A DNA stretch of 64,000 nucleotides, taken from Rikenellaceae bacterium. GTDB lineage: Bacteria > Bacteroidota > Bacteroidia > Bacteroidales > Rikenellaceae. This document shows positions 35,640 to 43,349 of this stretch, piece after piece. The notes under the pieces are model-generated. The model was not told the DNA's origin, ran no database searches, and saw only the letters and a program-made list of their open reading frames with translations. The DNA lies in assembly GCA_015060065.1 (NCBI GenBank), contig SUZF01000006.1, positions 30,207 to 94,206 of the forward strand, read 5' to 3'. Positions within the stretch are counted from its first letter, which is position 1; every line of letters starts with the position of its first letter. The translations under genes were made by a program, and so were the position numbers.

Positions 35640-37892
35640 ATGAAAACCAAGATACGCAAAATTACCGAAAGCGGGGCTGTAAGTAGCCGGGTGTTTGGCT
35701 CGACAGCATTTACTGATTCTATATTTAAGCGTGTATGCACGCGCGCGGAAGGAGCGAAGAGTGGGAGTAGGAAGTGTGCCTCGAAACCCTCTGCCGGCGA
35801 GATTATGTTCGAAGTTTACGCTGCCGATGTGCGCCCCGATGAGGTGTTGTGTCTGGTGGGAGAGTGCGAGAGCCTCGGTGCGTGGTCACCGGAGCGCAGT
35901 TTGCCGATGTGTGATAGTGATTTCCCGATGTGGCGCATATCCTTGCCCGCGAGCGACCTGCCCGCGAGGTTTGAATATAAATTTATTGTTCGCAAGCGCG
36001 AGGATGATGGCTCGACTATCTGGGAGGAGGGCTACAACCGTCAATTTGACTACTTCAAACCCTCCGCAGGCGAGGCGTTGCAGGTCGAGGTGCGTTCATT
36101 TGTGAATCCCGACCGTTGGCGTGGCGCTGGCGTGGCTGTGCCGGTCTTCTCGTTGCGCTCGGAGCGCAGTTGCGGTGTGGGCGACTTCTCGGACTTGAAA
36201 CTTATGGCCGATTGGGCTGCCGCTACGGGGCAGTGCGTGATTCAGATACTGCCGATTAACGATACGACCGATGATGGCTCGTGGGGCGATTCGTATCCCT
36301 ATCGTGCCAACTCGATATTTGCTCTCAACCCGATATATCTCGACCTGCGCAAGGTGGGTGAGTTGAGCAATGCTCGCGAACAGAGCCGCTTTGAGCAACT
36401 CGGATGCGAACTCAATGCCCTTGCCGAGGTGGATTATCCGCGTGTGGCGGCCGTCAAGCACGACTACCTGCGTAAAATCTACAAACAACAAGGTGCTGCC
36501 GACCTCTCCTCGAAGGAGTTTGCACTATTCTTCGAGCAGAATCGCGAGTGGTTGATGCCGTATGCTGTGTTCAGCGTTCTGCGCGAGAAATTTGCCACGA
36601 GTAACTTCAACGAGTGGGGCGAGTGGGCAGTGTTCGATGCCAAGAGGGTAGAGGCATTTGCTCGCAAGAGTGTAAAAGCGGTCGGATATTGGTATTTTTT
36701 GCAGTTCCACCTCGACCGACAACTGCGCGAGGTGCGCGACTATGCCCACGCGCGAGGCGTGATTCTCAAAGGCGACATTCCGATTGGTATCGGTCGCCAT
36801 AGTGTCGATGCGTGGTGTGCGCCCGAACTCTTTCACATGGACTCCTCGGCAGGCGCTCCGCCCGATGACTTCTCGGTCAAGGGTCAGAATTGGGGCTTCC
36901 CGACCTACAATTGGGAGCGTATGGCGCAGGATGGCTATGCGTGGTGGAGGGCTCGTTTTGCGAAGATGGCTGATTATTTCGATGCTTATCGTATAGACCA
37001 TATTCTCGGTTTCTTCCGCATCTGGGAGATTCCGCTCAATGCCGTAAGTGCGCTGCTTGGGCACTTCTCGCCGGCAAAACCCCTCGATGTGGCGGAGATT
37101 GCCGAGTATGGATTCCGATTTGATGTTGCGCTGCATACTGCGCCTGTGAGCGAGAGCGAGGATGTTCTCTTTGTCGAAGACCCGGTGCGTGAGGGGCTGT
37201 TTCATCCGCGTATCTCGGCTCAATCAACAGAGATTTATGCCTCGCTGTCGGAGAGTCAGAAACACGCCTACAATTGCCTCTATGACGACTTCTTCTATCG
37301 TCGCCACAACGACTTCTGGCGTGCAGAGGCTATGCGTAAGTTGTTGCCACTCATAGATAGTACGCGGATGCTGGTCTGTGGCGAAGACTTGGGAATGATT
37401 CCCGACTGTGTGCCGGATGTTATGCGCGAGTTGGAGATTCTTTCGCTCGAAGTGGAGCGTATGCCGAAGGCGTATGGCGTGGAGTTCGGCTCGCCTGCGG
37501 AGTACCCATATCTCTCGGTGGCGACTCCCTCGACACACGATATGTCGAATATCCGCCTATGGTGGCGCGAAGATAGAGAACGCACACAACGCTACTATAA
37601 CGACATCCTCGGCTTGGAGGGCGTGGCCCCTGTGGAGTGCAGTGCCGAGTTGTGCGAGCAGATTTTGCGCCGACAACTCTCGGCTCGCTCGATGTTGATG
37701 ATTGCCCCCTTGCAGGATTGGCTCTCGGTGGATGGTTCTATTCGTCGTGAGGATGCTGCTGCGGAGCGTATTAACGACCCCTCGAATCCCAACCAACATT
37801 GGTGCTACCGTATGCATCTATCGCTCGAAGAGTTGCTTGCATCAGAGGTGTTTAATGCCAAGATTCGGAGGTTAATAGGTGTTAGTCATTAG
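35640..37892 (+). CDS. malQ: 4-alpha-glucanotransferase (GH77) with N-terminal CBM20
   Basis: Starting at ATG 35640 gives 750 residues. The ORF-track version adds 79 residues translated from the opposing riboswitch region. A starch-binding CBM20 module (about 55-150, FEVYAADVRPDEVLCLVGE...LGAWSPERSLPM) precedes the GH77 barrel. Catalytic landmarks are FDAYRIDHILGFF near residue 449 (nucleophile Asp), LVCGEDLGMIP near 580 (acid/base Glu) and PSTHDM near 630. The enzyme disproportionates malto-oligosaccharides and acts with phosphorylase in cytosolic glycogen/maltodextrin turnover. Only one CBM20 is visible, where Bacteroidetes/plant DPE2-like forms often carry two. The first ~50 residues look unstructured. 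Confidence 0.93.
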   Translation: MKTKIRKITESGAVSSRVFGSTAFTDSIFKRVCTRAEGAKSGSRKCASKPSAGEIMFEVYAADVRPDEVLCLVGECESLGAWSPERSLPMCDSDFPMWRISLPASDLPARFEYKFIVRKREDDGSTIWEEGYNRQFDYFKPSAGEALQVEVRSFVNPDRWRGAGVAVPVFSLRSERSCGVGDFSDLKLMADWAAATGQCVIQILPINDTTDDGSWGDSYPYRANSIFALNPIYLDLRKVGELSNAREQSRFEQLGCELNALAEVDYPRVAAVKHDYLRKIYKQQGAADLSSKEFALFFEQNREWLMPYAVFSVLREKFATSNFNEWGEWAVFDAKRVEAFARKSVKAVGYWYFLQFHLDRQLREVRDYAHARGVILKGDIPIGIGRHSVDAWCAPELFHMDSSAGAPPDDFSVKGQNWGFPTYNWERMAQDGYAWWRARFAKMADYFDAYRIDHILGFFRIWEIPLNAVSALLGHFSPAKPLDVAEIAEYGFRFDVALHTAPVSESEDVLFVEDPVREGLFHPRISAQSTEIYASLSESQKHAYNCLYDDFFYRRHNDFWRAEAMRKLLPLIDSTRMLVCGEDLGMIPDCVPDVMRELEILSLEVERMPKAYGVEFGSPAEYPYLSVATPSTHDMSNIRLWWREDRERTQRYYNDILGLEGVAPVECSAELCEQILRRQLSARSMLMIAPLQDWLSVDGSIRREDAAAERINDPSNPNQHWCYRMHLSLEELLASEVFNAKIRRLIGVSH

Positions 37893-37992
37893 AGAGTTTA
37901 AGAAACGTCGAGAGACTTACCTGCGCCTCGCTTGGTGAGCCTCTGCCTCCTGAAACAGCCCAAAGATTTAAGAGTCCAATGCTTCGCATCTA

Positions 37993-38050
37993 TTTTTGTT
38001 TTATAGCGTGTGTCTGCAAATGAATTTGCACCACCACTATAAAACAAAAA
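37993..38050. repeat. Large foldback beside the tRNA
   Basis: TTTTTGTTTTATAG pairs perfectly with CTATAAAACAAAAA (14 bp) and encloses TGCAAA-tgaa-TTTGCA. It lies between malQ and the tRNA terminator. The rest of 37893-38084 shows nothing I recognise. Confidence 0.7.
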
Positions 38051-38070
38051 GACACCGATGAATCGGTGTC
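38051..38070 (-). terminator. tRNA terminator
   Basis: GACACCGAT-TC-ATCGGTGTC followed on the minus strand by TTTTTGTTTT, 14 nt beyond the tRNA 3' end. Confidence 0.85.
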
Positions 38071-38084
38071 CTCTTTAATCTTTG

Positions 38085-38158
38085 TAGCGGGAGAGAGACT
38101 TGAACTCTCGACCTCATGATTATGAATCATGCGCTCTAACCAGCTGAGCTATCCCGCC
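38085..38158 (-). tRNA. tRNA-Met (CAT), elongator type
   Basis: 74 nt on the minus strand folding as a standard cloverleaf. The acceptor is GGCGGGA/TCCCGCT with a G-U end pair. The D arm is GCTC...GAGC, the anticodon arm CATGA-TTCATAA-TCATG with anticodon CAT, and the T arm GAGAG-TTCAAGT-CTCTC. The discriminator is A and CCA is not encoded. It fits elongator tRNA-Met; a lysidine-modified tRNA-Ile2 shares the anticodon, but the body looks Met-like. It has its own perfect promoter and terminator. Confidence 0.95.
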
Positions 38159-38176
38159 ATGCCTTGAAAGCGAGTG

Positions 38177-38207
38177 CAAAGATAAGCGAAAAATTCTATC
38201 GTGCAAA
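38177..38207 (-). promoter_or_regulatory. tRNA-Met promoter
   Basis: On the minus strand TTTG (38204-38207), 19 nt, TATCTTTG (38177-38184): a textbook Bacteroidetes promoter 19 nt upstream of the tRNA. Confidence 0.85.
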
Positions 38208-38303
38208 ATCTTTTTGACTTTTTTTCAAAATTATTGTGCCACATCTCATGTTAAGACCTCTTAATGGCACTGCTTTTGACCTTTGAAATCTCAAAAAGTG
38301 CCA

Positions 38304-38973
38304 ATGGAACAGCATCCTGCAATAAACCGATTCGTTACCACCTTTGTCGGCACGGCAACACTCATTGCCGCTGTGGCTCTGCTTGTTGCACTATCTTATG
38401 AAATCTTGTGGGGTAATCACGCACGCTTCTCGCAGGGATATATGAACCTCCAACTCGCAGTTTGTGCCATCTTTCTGCTCGACTTTGCGGTGCGTATCTC
38501 TGCCGAGGAGCGTAAGTGGCATTTCCTGCAACGAAATGTGCTATTCCTGTTACTATCGGTGCCTTATCTCAACATTGTCGAGTGGCTCGGAGTGCCACCT
38601 CCGCGCGAGTGGTCGATAGTGCTGACGACGATACCTATTCTGCGTATGTTGCTGGCTGTCTATCTTGTGGCGCAGTGGGTTGTTAAAGATGGAATAAAAC
38701 GACTTTTTGCGGCATACGCCTTTACGTTACTGCTCTTTACCTACCTTTCGGCTCTGATATTCTACGATTTTGAACAGCGGACTGCACAACTTCGGAGATG
38801 CGCTCTGGTGGGCATTTATGAATATGACAACCGTAGGCTCTGCGGTGATACCCATTACCGCCATAGGCAAGATACTCGCGGTACTGTTGCCACTATTCGG
38901 AATGTTGGTGTTACCTCTCTTTACGGTCTATATCTCCAATATATTTATGACAGCAAAAAAGAGCGATGCCTGA
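38304..38973 (+). pseudogene. Potassium channel family protein, frameshifted
   Basis: ATG 38304 opens a frame with about four transmembrane segments (LIAAVALLVALSYEIL to FTLLLFTYLSALIFYD). It then runs into unrelated residues. The true continuation lies in the next frame from 38770: LNSGLHNFGDALWWAFMNMTTVGSAVIP, the pore helix and filter, then a last helix to 38973. Removing one T from the TTTT at 38768-38771 joins them as YDLNSGLHNFG. The filter reads TTVGSAVIP rather than TTVGYGD, as in divergent Bacteroidetes ion channels. This is either a real inactivating frameshift, a phase-variable T run, or a sequencing error. Confidence 0.8.
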
Positions 38974-38986
38974 ATCCAAGCATCGC
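38963..38986. terminator. Bidirectional terminator, K-channel/mscL
   Basis: GCGATGC/GCATCGC stem with the K-channel TGA in the loop; T-rich tails on both strands. Confidence 0.75.
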
Positions 38987-39010
38987 CCTTTTCTGGGAGA
39001 TAGTATCCGA

Positions 39011-39496
39011 CTACTTCTTCTCTTTGAGCAGGTCGCGGATTTCGGTCAGCAGGACCTCCTCCTTCGAGGGTGCCGGCTCCGGAGCGGGTGCTGCGGGCTT
39101 TGCCTCCTCTTTCTTCATCAACTTGTTCATCATCTTGACCATCAGGAAGACACAGAAAGCCAAGATAACGAAGTCGATACACTGCTGAATAAATGCGCCA
39201 TAGTTCCAATAAATCGGAGCCACCTCCGCAGCCTTCTCGACTACGCCATCAGCACCGGTTACGGTATTGACCACAGCATCTCCTGCCGTAGAGACAGCGT
39301 TGCGGATAGCCGACAAATCGACTTTGAGGTCCGAGAAATCGGTGTTGCCCATAAGTGCGCTGATAGGGGGCATCAGGATATCATTCACGAGTGAAGTTAC
39401 AATCTTGCCGAATGCACCACCGATGATAACACCGACAGCCATATCCATTACATTACCCTTGATGGCAAACGCCTTAAATTCTTTAATAAATCCCAT
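39011..39496 (-). CDS. mscL: Large-conductance mechanosensitive channel MscL
   Basis: 161 residues. The first helix [38 protein letters not shown] is the signature of MscL and contains the pore-lining TM1. TM2 is near [32 protein letters not shown] charged C-terminal bundle follows. It releases solutes on hypo-osmotic shock at the inner membrane. A true Shine-Dalgarno-like AAGGAGA lies upstream (39505-39511), unusual in this phylum. It is 48 nt downstream of the carboxylase gene transcribed toward it, so possibly co-transcribed. Confidence 0.97.
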   Translation of the reverse strand: MGFIKEFKAFAIKGNVMDMAVGVIIGGAFGKIVTSLVNDILMPPISALMGNTDFSDLKVDLSAIRNAVSTAGDAVVNTVTGADGVVEKAAEVAPIYWNYGAFIQQCIDFVILAFCVFLMVKMMNKLMKKEEAKPAAPAPEPAPSKEEVLLTEIRDLLKEKK

Positions 39497-39504
39497 AATT
39501 ACGT

Positions 39505-39511
39505 TCTCCTT
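39505..39511 (-). promoter_or_regulatory. Shine-Dalgarno-like site of mscL
   Basis: AAGGAGA on the minus strand, 8 nt upstream of the mscL ATG. Most genes in the window lack such a site. Confidence 0.5.
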
Positions 39512-39544
39512 AATATTTAAGTTCTTGTTTTGATAATTAGTCGA

Positions 39545-41686
39545 TTACTGAATCATGATCATTGCTGCATCACTCTGCACATTGTCGCCCTCGGCTACGA
39601 GAACTTCGACAACCGTGCCGGCATAGTCCGTGCTGATGGAGTTCTCCATCTTCATTGCTTCGAGTATAACTACCTCGTCGCCTGCCGATACCTTATCGCC
39701 AACCTTAACCTTAATCGAGATTACGCGACCCGGCAGCGGAGCGGTTACGGCATTCTTGGGGCCTGATGCTGCGGGAGCCGCAGCCTCGGCTGCTTTGGGA
39801 GCCGCCTGCGGAGCGTCAGCCTCGGCAACAATCTCAATCATTGCGGTATCGCTCTGAACATTGTCACCCTCCTTAACCAGAATCTGCTTAACGACACCGG
39901 AGAAGTCGGAGGTAATCGAGTTTTCCATCTTCATTGCTTCGAGAATCATAACCTCGTCGCCTGCCGATACCTTATCGCCAACCTTAACCTTAATCGAGAT
40001 TACACGACCCGGCAGCGGAGCGTTGATAGTATTGCCCGTAACAGCAACCTTCTCCTCGGCTTTTACCTCTGCCTTCGGAGCCTCGGTTGCGGGAGCCTCG
40101 GCGGGCTTCTGTGCCTCGTAAGCCTTGACCTTCGAGTTGGTCAGGTAGGTCTTGGCAACCATTGGGAAGAGTTCGAGCAACAGCACCTCCTTCTCGTTGG
40201 CAGCAAGTTTTACACCACCAGCCTCCGGAAGTTCGGGATTGGGCTGCATCTGGTATTTCGAGGTGTCGTAGGGAGTCTCCTCGCGCACACCGCAAATCTT
40301 GAAGCGGAATTCGGGGTCAATCTTGACCGGAGTATGTCCGTATTCGCCCTTCACAAGGCTCACGAACTGCGCGCTCTTGGTTGTGTACATTGCGCGACCA
40401 GCCTTCTCATCCATAGCGCAACTTACCGCCTGCGCACCTACAATCTGCGAGGTGGGAGTTACCAACGGAGGCAGACCGGCACTCAAACGTACCGAAGGAA
40501 TGAGTTCCATAGCGCGGGGCAGGATATCCTCGGCTTTGAGTTGTTGAAGTTGGGCAACCATATTCGAGTACATACCACCCGGAATCTCTGCCTTCTGAAC
40601 AAGTTCATTCGGAGCGGGGAAGCCGAAGTATGCCTCAATCTTCTGTGCTGCATCGAGCAGAGTCGCGAAATCATCCTTCGCTGCGGCAGCAACTGCACGG
40701 TCGAGTTGAGCCTCAACCTCGGCAGGAGTTGCATCTGTTACGGGGTTGAAGGGCTTCGGAGCGGGTTTGTCGGCACCAAATACCGAGACGTTGAGTTCGG
40801 TGCGGATGCTCTTCAACTGCTCGTTAATCTTTGCCACAGCCTCCATATTGACACCGAGGTCGATGCCGAGTTTCTGGCAGAAGAGATATACAAGTTCCAA
40901 TGCAGGTGCGCCCGTGCCACCACCAAACCACCAGCAGTTGGTATCGACAACATCAACACCGGCAGCGATAGCCGCATATACCGAAGCCAGACCATAACCC
41001 GGAGTACAGTGGGTGTGGAAATCTACGGGGATGCCCGTGGCAGCCTTTAATTTCTTAACGAGTGCGCTCACTCGCTGGGGAGGGATAAGTCCCGACATAT
41101 CCTTGATGGTAATCATATCCGCACCAAGCGCCGCAAGTTGTTTTGCCTTATCGACAAAATATTCGTCAGTAAATACGGGTGCAGGGTTTTTCTTGCCTGT
41201 AAGTTTATCCCACAATGAGAGTTTCGGATATTTCGGATCCACGGTGTAGCAGACTGCGCAGTCTGCAATACCGCCATATTTCTTTACATATTTAATGGTC
41301 GATTTTACATTATCGACATCATTCAAGCAGTCGAAGATACGCATAATTCCCAGACCGCTCTCGATAGAGTTGCGGCAGAAACCATCGATAATCTCGTCAG
41401 TGTAGGGTGCATAACCGAAGAGGTTACGACCACGTGAGAGAGCCGTCAGTTTCGAAACATCACCCACAGCCTTGTGGATGGTTTCAAGACGTGTCCAAGG
41501 ATTCTCGCCAAGGTAACGCATTACCGAGTCGGGTACGGCACCGCCCCAGACCTCCATTGCGAAGAAGCCTGCATCTTTGTAGTAGGGCAGACACTTGTCA
41601 ATCTGCGCCTGATTCATACGGGTTGCAAACGAGGACTGCTGTCCGTCGCGCAAGGTAAGATCTCTAATTTTAAGAACTTTTGCCAT
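39545..41686 (-). CDS. Pyruvate carboxylase subunit B / oxaloacetate decarboxylase alpha, with two tandem biotinyl domains
   Basis: 713 residues. The carboxyltransferase TIM barrel begins KIRDLTLRDGQQSSFATRM, with the metal-binding VDFHTHCTPGYGLASVYAA and the catalytic-region IKDMSGL. The C-terminus carries two nearly identical biotinyl domains, each with GRVISIKVKVGDKVSAGDEV and EAMKMENSI (biotin lysine), joined by an Ala/Pro linker. A single domain is the norm. The enzyme transfers carboxyl groups between biotin and pyruvate/oxaloacetate, either in a Na+-pumping decarboxylase or a two-subunit pyruvate carboxylase; the partner subunits are not in the window. A TATATTTG -7 box lies at 41732. 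Confidence 0.93.
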   Translation of the reverse strand: MAKVLKIRDLTLRDGQQSSFATRMNQAQIDKCLPYYKDAGFFAMEVWGGAVPDSVMRYLGENPWTRLETIHKAVGDVSKLTALSRGRNLFGYAPYTDEIIDGFCRNSIESGLGIMRIFDCLNDVDNVKSTIKYVKKYGGIADCAVCYTVDPKYPKLSLWDKLTGKKNPAPVFTDEYFVDKAKQLAALGADMITIKDMSGLIPPQRVSALVKKLKAATGIPVDFHTHCTPGYGLASVYAAIAAGVDVVDTNCWWFGGGTGAPALELVYLFCQKLGIDLGVNMEAVAKINEQLKSIRTELNVSVFGADKPAPKPFNPVTDATPAEVEAQLDRAVAAAAKDDFATLLDAAQKIEAYFGFPAPNELVQKAEIPGGMYSNMVAQLQQLKAEDILPRAMELIPSVRLSAGLPPLVTPTSQIVGAQAVSCAMDEKAGRAMYTTKSAQFVSLVKGEYGHTPVKIDPEFRFKICGVREETPYDTSKYQMQPNPELPEAGGVKLAANEKEVLLLELFPMVAKTYLTNSKVKAYEAQKPAEAPATEAPKAEVKAEEKVAVTGNTINAPLPGRVISIKVKVGDKVSAGDEVMILEAMKMENSITSDFSGVVKQILVKEGDNVQSDTAMIEIVAEADAPQAAPKAAEAAAPAASGPKNAVTAPLPGRVISIKVKVGDKVSAGDEVVILEAMKMENSISTDYAGTVVEVLVAEGDNVQSDAAMIMIQ

Positions 41687-41731
41687 ATTTCAAAATTTTT
41701 AAGGTATTTGCATATATCATAAACGTAATAA

Positions 41732-41739
41732 CAAATATA
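41732..41739 (-). promoter_or_regulatory. -7 box for the carboxylase gene
   Basis: TATATTTG on the minus strand, 45 nt upstream of the ATG at 41686; no good -33 element seen. Confidence 0.5.
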
Positions 41740-41782
41740 GTAAATAAAATTGAATAACTATCCTTTTAGGCGACTTTTTTTA

Positions 41783-41790
41783 TATCTTTG
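41783..41790 (+). promoter_or_regulatory. -7 box for the BASS transporter
   Basis: TATCTTTG, about 126 nt upstream of the ATG at 41917, leaving a leader that contains a 12-codon ORF and a small hairpin. Confidence 0.5.
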
Positions 41791-41815
41791 TCCAAAGGTT
41801 GGCAGTTTTTAGGTA

Positions 41816-41854
41816 ATGAAAGGTAATAAACGCTGCCCGATTGGAGGTTTTTGA
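41816..41854 (+). CDS. Possible 12-residue leader peptide
   Basis: ATG to TGA encodes MKGNKRCPIGGF inside the predicted 5' leader of the transporter gene. A hairpin (GCAGGAT-gcaaa-ATCCTGC, about 41861-41881) follows. The arrangement resembles a translated leader with an attenuator-like stem, but nothing else proves translation. Confidence 0.3.
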   Translation: MKGNKRCPIGGF

Positions 41855-41916
41855 AAAGATGCAGGATGCAAAAATCCTGCACGCTTGACCACTTTAACTA
41901 TCATTGAATTTGCAAT

Positions 41917-42807
41917 ATGGCTCATAATATGCGCACTGTGGCAATGCCCCTCGGAATGGTTGTCGGGGCGTTGTTCTGCCGACAGATAACCTTGCTCGAA
42001 GAGTGGTCGCACGGAATGATTACCCCCGTGCTTATCTTTATGATGCTATTTCTCACCTATTGTAACGTGGATATCCGACGTGTGCGTTTGTCGTGGATGC
42101 ACCTATGGCTGCTGCTTATCCAATTTGTGGGGAGTGTCGGCATATATTGTCTGCTTTTGCCATTGGGCGAGGTCGTGGCGCAGGGTGCGATGATGTGCGT
42201 CTTGGCTCCAATCGCTATGGCTGCCGTGGTTATCGGAGGGATGCTCGGTGCCGACACCGAGTCGATGGCGGCATTCTCGCTACTCTGTAACCTCACGACG
42301 GCTCTGGTTGCACCGGTGATACTGCACTTTGCCGGTGGCGAGGGTTGCACCTTTGTCGAGATTATGTCGAGGGTAGCCCCGCTGCTGATTCTGCCCTTTG
42401 TTGTGGGGCAGTTGTGTCGATATGTGGTCAAACCTGTGGCACGCTGGGCGGAGCAGCACAAGAACGCAACATTCTACATTTGGCTTATCTCGCTGATAAT
42501 CATTATTGGCCGTACAACCTCGTTTGTCATTGACCAGACGGCAGAGAATGGCGAACTCGAAATCATTATGGCTGTCGTGTCGGCTGTGATTTGCGTGTGT
42601 CAGTTCGCCATAGGCAAATGGTTGGGCAGAAAGTATGGCGATAGCGCGGCAGGAGGGCAGTCCCTTGGTCAGAAGAATACGGTGCTGGCGATATGGATGG
42701 CGCAGTCGTTCCTCAATCCGCTCTCATCGGTTGCCCCGACGGCTTATATTGTCTGGCAGAATGCCGTCAATTCGTGGCAACTATACAAAAAATCAATCGA
42801 TAATTGA
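41917..42807 (+). CDS. BASS-family (bile acid:Na+ symporter-like) transporter
   Basis: 296 residues with nine to ten hydrophobic helices and few charged residues. The pattern MMCVLAPIAMAAVVIGGMLGAD followed by LLCNLTTALVAPVIL is the crossover-helix region of SBF/BASS transporters; MAQSFLNPLSSVAPTAYIVWQN near the end is the second crossover. Family members carry bile acids, pantoate, pyruvate and other organic anions with sodium; the substrate here is open. It is worth noting beside the steroid-reductase trio 14 kb away. The gene ends 3 nt from the convergent DUF486 gene. Confidence 0.85.
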   Translation: MAHNMRTVAMPLGMVVGALFCRQITLLEEWSHGMITPVLIFMMLFLTYCNVDIRRVRLSWMHLWLLLIQFVGSVGIYCLLLPLGEVVAQGAMMCVLAPIAMAAVVIGGMLGADTESMAAFSLLCNLTTALVAPVILHFAGGEGCTFVEIMSRVAPLLILPFVVGQLCRYVVKPVARWAEQHKNATFYIWLISLIIIIGRTTSFVIDQTAENGELEIIMAVVSAVICVCQFAIGKWLGRKYGDSAAGGQSLGQKNTVLAIWMAQSFLNPLSSVAPTAYIVWQNAVNSWQLYKKSIDN

Positions 42808-42810
42808 CAA

Positions 42811-43179
42811 TTACTTCTTAAAGATAAAGAAGACCGCCAAGACAAGGCAGATAAAGCCTGCGAGATGATTCCAACGCAGCGGCTCGCTCTTCATAAAGAG
42901 CGTCACCAGGACCGTAAAGACGAGTAACGACACAACCTCCTGAATAACTTTCAGTTTCCAGATGTTGAAGGGGCCTCCGAAATTGACACTTCCGAGTCGG
43001 TTGGCGGGGACTTGCAGACAGTACTCAAAGAAGGCAATCAGCCAACTAAAAACCACGATAGCATAGACTCCGAAGCGCTCCAAACGCGATTTGAACATTA
43101 TCTGACCATACCACGCCAAGGTCATAAAGGCATTCGAGCAGACCAACAGCAACACCGAGCCGATTCCGCGTAACATCAT
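42811..43179 (-). CDS. DUF486 (DMT-like) small membrane protein
   Basis: The ORF track adds 58 residues translated through the promoter. ATG 43179 (or 43176) gives 122 residues beginning MMLRGIGSVLLLVCSNAFMTLAWYGQ, the canonical DUF486 start. Four transmembrane helices are visible, with FSWLIAFFEYCLQVPANRLG and a closing FICLVLAVFFIFKK. This family belongs to the drug/metabolite transporter superfamily; its substrate is unknown. A minus-strand TATTTTTG lies at 43229-43236. Confidence 0.93.
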   Translation of the reverse strand: MMLRGIGSVLLLVCSNAFMTLAWYGQIMFKSRLERFGVYAIVVFSWLIAFFEYCLQVPANRLGSVNFGGPFNIWKLKVIQEVVSLLVFTVLVTLFMKSEPLRWNHLAGFICLVLAVFFIFKK

Positions 43180-43228
43180 AATTGTCGTTTTTTGAGTCGT
43201 TTCAGACCATTTGTTTTCAATTCGGCCG

Positions 43229-43236
43229 CAAAAATA
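43229..43236 (-). promoter_or_regulatory. -7 box for DUF486
   Basis: TATTTTTG on the minus strand, 49 nt upstream of the ATG at 43179. Confidence 0.5.
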
Positions 43237-43299
43237 ATCATATTTTGCTGTTGTTGGTACCCGAAAACAGAAAATTTCGAAAGAGTGCAGACAAATAAA

Positions 43300-43342
43300 C
43301 TCCGCCCCTGTATTAGGGGAGGTGCCCGCAGGGCGGAGGGTG
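43300..43342. repeat. Intergenic double-hairpin repeat, copy 1
   Basis: CCCCT-gtatt-AGGGG followed by GTG and GCCC-gca-GGGC, then GGAGGG. A second copy on the opposite strand at 51017-51061 has the same flanks but a different second stem (GGTC-gaa-GACC). Confidence 0.7.
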
Positions 43343-43349
43343 CTATTTG

